From the NCBI GenBank assembly GCA_002342025.1, contig DDPD01000091.1, positions 1 to 15,387 on the forward strand: DNA of 15,387 bases, written 5' to 3'. Of the stretch, positions 7,624 to 14,133 are shown in pieces (position 1 is the first letter of the stretch; the number at the start of each line of letters is the position of its first letter). A model generated the notes under the pieces. That model made no database searches and was not told the DNA's origin. It saw only the letters and a list, made by a program, of their open reading frames with translations. A program made the translations under genes and the position numbers. The DNA is from Moraxellaceae bacterium UBA2477 (lineage in GTDB: Bacteria > Pseudomonadota > Gammaproteobacteria > Pseudomonadales > Moraxellaceae).

Positions 7624-7974
7624 TTAAACTTTTCTGCTCAATGGCGCCGCGTCAAATACTATACCGCTCCAACCGTGACGCTGGAAGTGGCGGATATTGG
7701 CATGGCTGCTCCCCTGTGGGTCGTTTAAGACATCGCGCAAATGCCGGCCAAAAAGGCAGAGCGTGTCTTCAGGGCTAAGCTGCTCCAGCATCCCGAGAGC
7801 GAACACGCGACACGCACCTTCGTTCTGCCCGGCGGCATTCGACACCGCGTGAGCATCCAGACCATTTTTGAAGGCGCTGGGTTGATACACATAATGTTCA
7901 GCAATAAAGGCCAGCGTATCTTCAAAGTCTAAAGTCTCGGCGCGTAAGCCGGTCAGTAATTCAGCCAATGTCAT
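7624..7974 (-). CDS. HopJ family protein
   Basis: A 116-residue small soluble protein of the HopJ family (Pfam HopJ type III effector family). Visible hallmarks are FEDTLAFIAEHYVYQPSAFKNG (starting at 17), NAAGQNEGACRVFALG (46-61), LFGRHLRDVLNDP (74-86) and HANIRHFQRHGWSGIVFD (91-108). The frame stays open upstream to an ATG at 8076, but the extra 34 residues look non-coding and the family begins at the MTLAELL-type N-terminus, so I place the start at 7974. The ribosome site there is weak. The name comes from one Pseudomonas syringae effector. Most homologues, as far as I know, are in bacteria without a type III system, and nothing here suggests secretion. Function is essentially unknown. It is divergent from an acyl-CoA dehydrogenase gene and 70 nt upstream of the CigR-like gene. 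Confidence 0.85.
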   Translation of the reverse strand: MTLAELLTGLRAETLDFEDTLAFIAEHYVYQPSAFKNGLDAHAVSNAAGQNEGACRVFALGMLEQLSPEDTLCLFGRHLRDVLNDPQGSSHANIRHFQRHGWSGIVFDAAPLSRKV

Positions 7975-8005
7975 GGTGGTGTCTCTGCGTAGGGTCGGTG
8001 TATTG

Positions 8006-8094
8006 CCGATAGCACGCGATGCCACCGGGTAAAATTGGATGACATTTGTTCTATCGGTTAAGACAGTCTCTGTCATAAAATACGATTTTACCCG
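8006..8094. promoter_or_regulatory. Divergent regulatory region with several inverted repeats
   Basis: This lies between the HopJ gene (-) and the LCAD-like gene (+). It holds CCGATAG (8006-8012) paired with CTATCGG (8051-8057); CGGGTAAAAT (8026-8035) paired with its exact complement ATTTTACCCG (8085-8094); the perfect 13-bp palindrome GACAGtctCTGTC (8062-8074); and the perfect 15-bp palindrome TAAAATacgATTTTA (8076-8090). The last offers a TAAAAT -10-like hexamer on both strands, though no good -35 accompanies either. This density suggests operators for a dimeric regulator controlling one or both genes. The regulator is not in the window. Confidence 0.5.
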
Positions 8095-8120
8095 TACATA
8101 CGCTAATAAGAGGGATATCC

Positions 8121-9263
8121 ATGTCTATTGATCACGCCGAACTCGAACTTTTTCGCGATAACGTCAAGCGCTTTCTCGAAAACGAAATTGCACCTCACTA
8201 TGTTCAGTGGGAAAAAGACAGTTGGATGCCTCGCGAATTCTGGAACAAGCTCGGTGAGAATGGCCTGCTCTGCGTTGACCAGCCGGAGCAATACGGTGGT
8301 GTAGGCGTGCCATTCCAATACTCCATGGTGATCCTCAACGAAATGGCCAAGATGGGCCTGGCTTCGCTGGCCACCGGCGTCAGCGTGCATTCCGATATTT
8401 GCGCGCCGTACGTAGAGCATCTGGGTACACAAGCCATTAAAGATTACTGGTTGCCACGCATGGCGTCCGGTGAGGCCGTATGTGCCATTGGTATGTCGGA
8501 GCCGGGCGCAGGTTCGGACTTGGCCGCTATCCGCACCACCGCTGTTCGTGATGGCGATCACTATGTGGTGAACGGTTCCAAGACGTTTATTTCCAACGGC
8601 CAACATGCCGACATCGTGGTTATGGCAGTGAAAACCGATCCCGCCAGTGGCGCAAAAGGCGTGTCTTTGCTGCTGATCGATACCAGCCTGCCCGGCTTCA
8701 ATAAGGGTAAGAAGCTGGAAAAGATGGGCCTGCATTCGCAAGACACCTCTGAGTTGTTCATGGATAACGTTCGCGTACCCGTCGACTGCCTGCTGGGTCA
8801 GGAAGGCAAGGGTTTCGCTTACATGATGAATGAGCTGCCACGTGAGCGTTTGAACATTGCCGTGATTGCGGTTGCCGCGTCCGAAGGCACGCTGGAAGAA
8901 ACCATCAAGTACGTGCAAGAGCGCAAAGCATTCGGCAAGCCTTTGGCTCAGCTCCAGAACACCCGTTTCACGCTGGCCACCTGCAAGACCGATATTCTGG
9001 CTGCCCGTGCCTTTGTTGATAACTGTGTTGATCTGCACGCTGAAGGCAAGTTGGATATCCCAACCGGTGCGGCCGTTAAGCTCTACACCACTGAGCTGCA
9101 AGGTCGCGTCGCCGACGCTTGCTTACAGATGCACGGTGGCTATGGCTACATGTTGGAGTACGGTGTTGCCCGTGCTTATGTAGATGCGCGTATTCAGCGC
9201 ATCTACGGTGGCGCCAGCGAGATCATGAAGGAAGTGGTAGCGCGCGAGATTCTGGGCCGCTAA
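8121..9263 (+). CDS. Acyl-CoA dehydrogenase, long-chain (LCAD-like) type
   Basis: A 380-residue flavoprotein that introduces the alpha-beta double bond into acyl-CoA, passing electrons to ETF. Motifs: CAIGMSEPGAGSDLA (121-135) and HYVVNGSKTFISNG (147-160) of the FAD/substrate region, ERKAFGKPL (267-275), QMHGGYGYM (336-344) and IQRIYGGASEIMKEVVARE (358-376). At the position where most family members have the catalytic Glu (IYEGT), this protein has Gly363, as in LCAD. The LCAD-type alternative base is present: Glu242 in the ELPRERL motif (238-244). It is therefore probably active and LCAD-like, but chain-length preference cannot be read from sequence. The ATG has AAGAGGG 7 nt upstream. It is transcribed alone, from a palindrome-rich divergent region to a strong terminator. 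It belongs to a different subfamily from the dehydrogenase at 1649-3466. Confidence 0.95.
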   Translation: MSIDHAELELFRDNVKRFLENEIAPHYVQWEKDSWMPREFWNKLGENGLLCVDQPEQYGGVGVPFQYSMVILNEMAKMGLASLATGVSVHSDICAPYVEHLGTQAIKDYWLPRMASGEAVCAIGMSEPGAGSDLAAIRTTAVRDGDHYVVNGSKTFISNGQHADIVVMAVKTDPASGAKGVSLLLIDTSLPGFNKGKKLEKMGLHSQDTSELFMDNVRVPVDCLLGQEGKGFAYMMNELPRERLNIAVIAVAASEGTLEETIKYVQERKAFGKPLAQLQNTRFTLATCKTDILAARAFVDNCVDLHAEGKLDIPTGAAVKLYTTELQGRVADACLQMHGGYGYMLEYGVARAYVDARIQRIYGGASEIMKEVVAREILGR

Positions 9264-9281
9264 TCCGCAGTTGTGATGCAT

Positions 9282-9312
9282 AAAAAAACCGGGCTCGTTA
9301 GCCCGGTTTTTT
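9282..9312. terminator. Bidirectional intrinsic terminator
   Basis: Stem CCGGGC/GCCCGG (9289-9294 with 9301-9306), flanked by A7 on the left and T6 on the right, with a 6-nt loop. The flanks can extend the stem by A-T pairs. It serves both the plus-strand acyl-CoA dehydrogenase (stop 9263) and the minus-strand def-fmt-rsmB operon (stop 9321), which converge here. Confidence 0.95.
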
Positions 9313-9320
9313 ATGGCGAC

Positions 9321-10709
9321 TTAGCGCTGTGGCACCTTCATCAGCATCGCGAAATAGAAGCCGTCGTAACCATCGGGCTCGGGCAGTAGCTGCCGACCTT
9401 GCGGACGCCATTGGCCCGGCATGTCGCCACCCGGCAGTTGCAGCGGAATGCATTGCGCATCGGGCGTGCGTGCGAGGAAGCCGATGATCTGATCTTCGTT
9501 TTCGGCCTTGAGCAATGAGCAGGTGGCATACAGCAAACGACCACCCGGCTTCAGCGTGAGCCAAAGTCGTTCTAGCAGCTCGGCCTGAATGGCCACGGTT
9601 TGCGCAATATCAGTGGCGCGACGCAGCAGCTTGATGTCTGGGTGACGACGAATCACGCCCGTGGCGCTGCAGGGGGCATCGAGCAGAATGGCATCGAATT
9701 TTTCGCCATCCCACCAGCTGTCCAGATCAGCTGCTTCAGCGCAGGCTACGCGAATATTCACGCCGGATGTTGGGTGGTCGGTTGCAAAGCCAGCACGCGC
9801 TAAGTTCTCTTCCACCCGCACCAGACGCTGCGGGTCATTGTCGAGCGCGATTAGGCTATGCAGGGCCGGCTGAATTTCCAGCAGGTGCGCGGTTTTTCCG
9901 CCGGGTGCCGCACAGGCATCCAGGACACGCTCACCGGCCGCCGGCGCGAGAAAGCAGGCTGCGAGTTGGGCGGCTTCGTCTTGAACGGACAAATCGCCAC
10001 TGGCCAGACCCGGAAGGCTATGGATGGGCACGGGTTCGGTTAGGCGCAAACCATCTGGCGAGAAATGCGTTGCCACGACGGGCAAGCCATCATCCACCAG
10101 ATGTGCGAGCGCTGCCTCGCGGGCTTGACGACCCCGGTGCACACGCAGCGTGGTCGAGGCTGGGCTGTTGTTGGCGGCGATGATGTTGTCCATCTGTGCC
10201 GGCCAGTCTTTTTCCAGCGCGCGTAGCAACCAGGCCGGATGCGCGTGGGTCATCAGCTTGGCGGCATGCACCAGCTCCGCTTCGCGACGCTGCAGGTTAC
10301 GCAAAACGCCATTAATAAAACCAGTGAGCTTATCCATGCCGAGTTGCCGGGCAGCTTCCACGGTTTCGGCCAGCGCAGCGTGATCCGGAATGCGCATGCC
10401 CAATAACTGGTGAGCGCCAAGCAGCAGCAGCGCCTCAACCGTATGATCTTTGGTGGCGCGCTCCAGCAGCGGTTTAATCAGCGTGCGGTAATAAATGGCG
10501 TGGCGAGCGGTGCCCTGAACCAATTCTTGCAGCAAGCCCACATCTTCGCTGCGGCAGGCTTTCTGCGCCGGCGGCAAGGTACTGCTCAGCGAGCGCTCAC
10601 CCGCGAGCGTCGGCGCTAAGGCTTGAGCGGCAAGCGCACGTACGCCCAATGAGCGCGGTTTAGCAGGAGCACGCGAGCGTGTGTTGGAGTAGTGACGCGG
10701 AGCGGTCAT
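9321..10709 (-). CDS. rsmB: 16S rRNA (cytosine-C5)-methyltransferase RsmB
   Basis: A 462-residue SAM-dependent enzyme of the RsmB (Sun/Fmu) family that makes m5C967 in 16S rRNA (E. coli numbering). An N-terminal NusB-like RNA-binding domain (about 20-160) precedes the Rossmann methyltransferase domain (about 235-460). Motifs are DACAAPGGKT (264-273, SAM binding), ALDNDP (288-293), LLDAPCSATG (342-351) with Cys347, and YATCSLL (394-400) with Cys397, the expected nucleophile. The length is slightly above the E. coli protein because of a basic, low-complexity N-terminus. The start overlaps the fmt stop by 4 nt (ATGA) and has only a weak ribosome site, which points to translational coupling. It is the last gene of def-fmt-rsmB. 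In Pseudomonas trkA follows rsmB, but here the operon ends at a terminator. Confidence 0.96.
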   Translation of the reverse strand: MTAPRHYSNTRSRAPAKPRSLGVRALAAQALAPTLAGERSLSSTLPPAQKACRSEDVGLLQELVQGTARHAIYYRTLIKPLLERATKDHTVEALLLLGAHQLLGMRIPDHAALAETVEAARQLGMDKLTGFINGVLRNLQRREAELVHAAKLMTHAHPAWLLRALEKDWPAQMDNIIAANNSPASTTLRVHRGRQAREAALAHLVDDGLPVVATHFSPDGLRLTEPVPIHSLPGLASGDLSVQDEAAQLAACFLAPAAGERVLDACAAPGGKTAHLLEIQPALHSLIALDNDPQRLVRVEENLARAGFATDHPTSGVNIRVACAEAADLDSWWDGEKFDAILLDAPCSATGVIRRHPDIKLLRRATDIAQTVAIQAELLERLWLTLKPGGRLLYATCSLLKAENEDQIIGFLARTPDAQCIPLQLPGGDMPGQWRPQGRQLLPEPDGYDGFYFAMLMKVPQR

Positions 10710-11665
10710 GAGCCAAAGCCTTTGCCGGGTTGTAAAGCGGCCGGTCGAGAGTTAAGTAGCAAGGATGCCGACATGGCTTTGCCACCCGCCATCTGTAAAG
10801 TATCGATGAGTAATACGGTGCCCTGGCCTGCAGCCACCGCCAATCCGGTTTTGTCGGCGCGCAAGATCATGCCGGGCGGGGCTGTGGTGGTTTCTTCTTT
10901 GCTCGCATGCGCCAACCAAATGCGCACGGTTTGACCCGCTAAGGTGCTGTGCGCGACCGGGACGGCGTTAAACGCCCGCGTGCGCCGAGCAATGTCTTGT
11001 GCCGGTAGCTGCCAATCAATCAGGGCTTCTTCCTTGCTGAGCTTAGCGGCGTAGGTCGCCAATGACGCATCTTGCGGCTCCGCCGTTAGTGGCTCGCCAT
11101 CGCGCAGGGCATCGGCTACCGCAAGTAAAGCATCGCCACCCAGCAGGGCCAAGCGATCATGCAGGCTGGCGCCGGTATCGCTGGAGGAAATCGGGCAAAT
11201 GGCTTTGTAGAGCATGTCGCCCGTGTCTAGGCCGGCGTCCATCTGCATAATGGTAATGCCTGTTTCGCGATCGCCCGCAAGGATAGCGCGCTGAATGGGC
11301 GCCGCCCCACGCCAGCGGGGTAGCAAAGAGGCATGAACATTGATGCAGCCCAAGCGCGGTATGTCTAGCACGCGCTGTGGCAAAATCAGACCATACGCGG
11401 CAACAACCATTAGGTCGGCCTGCCACTCGACCAGCTCCGCTTGCGCATCGGCATCTTTCAGCGAACTGGGCTGGCGCACCGGTAGGTCATGGTCCAGCGC
11501 GAGCTGCTTTACGGGGCTGGCTTTTAGCTCACGGCCGCGACCGGCGGGGCGATCGGGTTGGGTGTAAACCGCTACAACCTCATGCTGGCCTTGCAGCAGC
11601 GCACGCAGACTTTCGGCAGCGAAATCGGGCGTACCGGCGAAGATGATACGTAAGGAACTATCCAA
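10706..11665 (-). CDS. fmt: Methionyl-tRNA formyltransferase
   Basis: A 319-residue enzyme that formylates the Met on initiator tRNA using 10-formyltetrahydrofolate. Evidence: the N-terminal LRIIFAGTPDFAA (5-17), the catalytic-domain segment INVHASLLPRWRGAAPIQ (108-125) with Asn109 and His111, and MDAGLDTGDM (142-151) with Asp147. These match the catalytic Asn/His/Asp of the E. coli enzyme. The C-terminal OB-like domain is complete. The only start that fits the family N-terminus is TTG at 11665; there is no ATG or GTG between it and the def stop. An AGG lies 9 nt upstream. The gap after def is 24 nt and the gene overlaps rsmB by 4 nt. It forms a functional pair with def, which removes the formyl group that Fmt adds. 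Confidence 0.97.
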   Translation of the reverse strand: MDSSLRIIFAGTPDFAAESLRALLQGQHEVVAVYTQPDRPAGRGRELKASPVKQLALDHDLPVRQPSSLKDADAQAELVEWQADLMVVAAYGLILPQRVLDIPRLGCINVHASLLPRWRGAAPIQRAILAGDRETGITIMQMDAGLDTGDMLYKAICPISSSDTGASLHDRLALLGGDALLAVADALRDGEPLTAEPQDASLATYAAKLSKEEALIDWQLPAQDIARRTRAFNAVPVAHSTLAGQTVRIWLAHASKEETTTAPPGMILRADKTGLAVAAGQGTVLLIDTLQMAGGKAMSASLLLNSRPAALQPGKGFGS

Positions 11666-11689
11666 AGCGATAAACCTGCTGGGAGATGC

Positions 11690-12196
11690 TCAAGCGTTGG
11701 CTCGATGCAGTTTCTCAAGTTTAGTTTTGATGCGATTGCGCTTTAACGACGACAAATAGTCGACAAACAATTTGCCATCTAAGTGGTCGACTTCATGCTG
11801 AATGCAAACCGACAGCAGGCCATCGGCCTCTAATGTAAAGGGCTTGCCTTGCAGGTCCTGCGCCGTGACACGAATGACGTCGGTGCGCTCAACCGTTTCG
11901 TAAAATCCGGGCACGGATAAACAGCCTTCATCATAGGTCTTGGTTTCGGCACTGACTTTTTCAATCTGCGGATTAATCAGAATCTGCGGCGCCGACTGAT
12001 CTTCGCTTAAATCCAACACCAGCATACGAATGTGGTGATTGACCTGTGACGCGGCCAGCCCAATGCCGGGCGCTGCGTACATGGTTTCCAGCATGTCTTT
12101 AGCCAGTTGCGCCAGCGCGTCATCAAATACGGTAACGGGCTTAGCCACCGTGCGTAAGCGTGTATCGGGAAACTCTAAGATGGGGAGCAGTGCCAT
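11690..12196 (-). CDS. def: Peptide deformylase
   Basis: A 168-residue metalloenzyme that removes the N-formyl group from nascent proteins at the ribosome. All three family motifs are present: GIGLAASQV (44-52), EGCLSVP (90-96) with metal ligand Cys92, and QHEVDHLDG (133-141) with ligands His134 and His138 and catalytic Glu135. Length is normal for the type 1 (E. coli-like) enzyme. The ATG has GGAGG 6-7 nt upstream. It is the first gene of def-fmt-rsmB, with a likely promoter about 75 nt upstream. It diverges from dprA with no LysM-protein gene between, unlike Pseudomonas as I recall it. Confidence 0.98.
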   Translation of the reverse strand: MALLPILEFPDTRLRTVAKPVTVFDDALAQLAKDMLETMYAAPGIGLAASQVNHHIRMLVLDLSEDQSAPQILINPQIEKVSAETKTYDEGCLSVPGFYETVERTDVIRVTAQDLQGKPFTLEADGLLSVCIQHEVDHLDGKLFVDYLSSLKRNRIKTKLEKLHRANA

Positions 12197-12250
12197 TATT
12201 TTCCTCCGGCTGCTAGCGAAAACCGCGAACCGGTACTAGACCTATAGCAG

Positions 12251-12263
12251 GGCCATTTTGGCC
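12251..12263. promoter_or_regulatory. Palindrome at the expected def transcript start
   Basis: A perfect 13-bp inverted repeat, GGCCAttTTGGCC type (5-bp arms and 3-nt centre). It lies just downstream of the perfect -10 of the def promoter, so it would be within about the first 15 nt of the def mRNA. It could be an operator or a 5'-stabilising hairpin. Confidence 0.3.
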
Positions 12264-12272
12264 GTTGACCAC

Positions 12273-12302
12273 ATTATAGCCATGGATGCCTCTGCCCGCT
12301 AA
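12273..12302 (-). promoter_or_regulatory. Probable promoter of def-fmt-rsmB
   Basis: On the minus strand a perfect TATAAT -10 (complement of 12273-12278) follows TTAGCG (complement of 12297-12302) at 18-nt spacing. The -35 is weak (TTA plus partial match). The implied leader is about 70 nt. No equally good plus-strand promoter for dprA is visible in the same gap. Confidence 0.55.
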
Positions 12303-12343
12303 CGCAGCGCAAGGGTTTCGTTGTGTCACAGGAGGTGACGGGT

Positions 12344-13501
12344 ATGGAAGCTGGGGATGAAATCGCGCTGTATTTGTTGGTAGAGCAGCAGCCTGGCGCG
12401 TATCGAAAACTTGTGTCGGAGTTCGGATCAGCGGCCTTGGCATTGGCAGCCAGTGCAGGGGTTTGGCGAGCGCTGGGCATAAACCCGAGGCATTGTGATG
12501 CTCGTGCTGCCTGGCCTCAGGGCACGGCTTGCGAAGATATACGCCATCAGTGGCGCAAGAGTTTGAGCTGGTTAGAGGGTGAGCATCGCGGTGTGTGGCT
12601 GGATTCCGAGCGCAATCAGTTGCCTGAAGTCGCTTGGCCAAGGGCTTTTGCCGAAGTGCCTAAACGTCCTCCCCTGTTGTTCTGGCAGGGTGATGAAACA
12701 GTAATGGGCCTGCCACAAATTGCCGTGGTCGGCAGCCGCGCAGCCACGCGCACAGGCTTGGCGACCGCACAGACTATTGCCTCTGAGCTCGCACAAACAG
12801 GCTTGGTGGTGACCAGTGGTCTAGCCAGCGGCATTGATGGTGCCGCCCACGCTGGGGCACTGTCGGTACAAGGAAAAACCATCGCCGTGTTGGGCTGCGG
12901 CTTGGATCGTGTGTATCCAGCACGACATCAATCGCTTGCCGAGCGCATCACGGAAAGTGGCTTATTGGTTTCTGAGTTTGCGCCCGGCAGTGCGCCCGAG
13001 CCTTGGTGCTTCCCACGGCGTAATGAAGTGATTGCGCTCTTGAGTATGGGCGTTGCAGTGATTGAGGCGGGACCGGTGAGTGGATCCATCATTACGGCGC
13101 AGGCAGCGAATCAGCTTAGTCGCTGTGTATGGGCAGTCCCAGGCCCTATCTCCAGTTTGCAGTCGCGCGGTTGTCATCGGCTCATTCGAGACGAGCAAGC
13201 TCGTTTGGTCGAGTCTGCGCAAGACATCTTGCAAGATGCCCTGCCCGTTCTGCGCGATTGGTATGGGCATGCGCCAGAGCAGATTCAGCCTAAGTCACTA
13301 ACGGGCAGCGTCAAGCCGCCTGCGCCCAGTACCTTTGGCCAGCAAATACTGGCCGCAATGGAGTGGCAGGTCATGACGGTCGATAGCCTAATGGCTGAAT
13401 CCGCTCAGCCTGCTGATCACGTCCTAATGGCACTCGGGGAATTAGAGATACTGGGTTGGATTGCGGCTGTACCCGGGGGATATCAGCGTTTGGCCTCCTG
13501 A
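12344..13501 (+). CDS. dprA: DNA-processing protein DprA (Smf)
   Basis: A 385-residue protein that binds incoming single-stranded DNA during natural transformation and loads RecA on it. The N-terminal helical part (1-115) is followed by the Rossmann-like DprA domain: IAVVGSRAATRTG (126-138), SGLASGIDGAAH (158-169), VLGCGLDRVYP (182-192), CFPRRN (222-227), SGSIITA (246-252) and VPGPISSLQSRGCHRLI (265-281). A C-terminal winged-helix-like domain spans about 328-385. After FPRRN the usual Arg is replaced by Glu228, a small departure of unknown effect. The start is ATG at 12344, because GGAGG (12331-12335) lies 8 nt upstream; a GTG at 12323 would add seven residues but place that site inside the gene. 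It is the first gene of dprA-tsaC-hemF-aroE. It is also common in species not known to be transformable. Confidence 0.96.
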   Translation: MEAGDEIALYLLVEQQPGAYRKLVSEFGSAALALAASAGVWRALGINPRHCDARAAWPQGTACEDIRHQWRKSLSWLEGEHRGVWLDSERNQLPEVAWPRAFAEVPKRPPLLFWQGDETVMGLPQIAVVGSRAATRTGLATAQTIASELAQTGLVVTSGLASGIDGAAHAGALSVQGKTIAVLGCGLDRVYPARHQSLAERITESGLLVSEFAPGSAPEPWCFPRRNEVIALLSMGVAVIEAGPVSGSIITAQAANQLSRCVWAVPGPISSLQSRGCHRLIRDEQARLVESAQDILQDALPVLRDWYGHAPEQIQPKSLTGSVKPPAPSTFGQQILAAMEWQVMTVDSLMAESAQPADHVLMALGELEILGWIAAVPGGYQRLAS

Positions 13502-13553
13502 CCATCTTTACACTGCGTGATAGACTGAAAACGTCCTTATTAAGCGGTGAATT

Positions 13554-14123
13554 ATGGTCAGCTCGCCATCAGCTATTCATCTTCAACAAGCCGTTAATGC
13601 GGTACGCGCAGGCGGTGTTATTGCGTATGCCACGGAAGCCGTCTGGGGTTTGGGGTGTGACCCGTGGAGCGCCGAGGCGGTCGCGAAAATATGGCAAATT
13701 AAACGTCGTGACCCGGGCAAGGGCCTCATTTTAATTGCTTCTCAATGGCAGCACGTAGCGCCGTTGCTCTCTCAACTCAGTGCTGAACAGCTAAAGCACT
13801 TGCAGGCCAGTTGGCCGGGCCCGGTGACCTGGTTGGTGCCGGTTTCGGATAGCTTTCCGGTCTGGCTGAGAGGTAAGCATGACTCAATAGCCTTGCGCGT
13901 CAGTGCACACCCTGGCGTGAAAGCCCTGTGTGATCAATTTGGCGGCCCGCTGGTGTCCACCAGTGCCAATCGTGCAGGCGCTCCGGCTGCCCGCAGCTTG
14001 TTTGATGTGCGTCAAAGACTCGGCGCCGAACTGGATTATATTTTGCCGAGCACCACCGGCAAGTTGGCGCGCCCCACTGAAATTCGAGACTTAGCCACCC
14101 TGCGGGTTATTCGTGCAGGCTGA
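13554..14123 (+). CDS. tsaC: Threonylcarbamoyl-AMP synthase TsaC (YrdC)
   Basis: A 189-residue single-domain enzyme that makes threonylcarbamoyl-AMP from Thr, bicarbonate and ATP, the first step of the t6A37 modification of ANN-decoding tRNAs. Evidence: IAYATEAVWGLGCDP (23-37), the basic motif IKRRDPGKGLILI (49-61) with Lys50, Arg52 and Lys56, WPGPVTWLVP (87-96), ALRVSAHP (113-120) and STSANRAG (135-142). The length matches the short TsaC type rather than the longer Sua5, which has an extra domain. The ATG has only GGTGA close upstream, a modest ribosome site. It starts 52 nt after dprA and ends 10 nt before hemF. TsaB, TsaD and TsaE are not in the window. Confidence 0.95.
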   Translation: MVSSPSAIHLQQAVNAVRAGGVIAYATEAVWGLGCDPWSAEAVAKIWQIKRRDPGKGLILIASQWQHVAPLLSQLSAEQLKHLQASWPGPVTWLVPVSDSFPVWLRGKHDSIALRVSAHPGVKALCDQFGGPLVSTSANRAGAPAARSLFDVRQRLGAELDYILPSTTGKLARPTEIRDLATLRVIRAG

Positions 14124-14133
14124 AGGAACGTAA

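Noticed and set aside
7975..8076. A 34-residue N-terminal extension of the HopJ-family protein, from an ATG at 8076
   Set aside because: The extension would cover the palindrome-rich regulatory region, has no family similarity and looks non-coding. The family N-terminus fits the ATG at 7974.
8103..9101. A 332-codon open frame on the minus strand, antisense to the LCAD-like gene
   Set aside because: The opposite frame encodes a clear acyl-CoA dehydrogenase with all motifs. The antisense product has no recognisable domain, and its length follows from the codon bias of the real gene.
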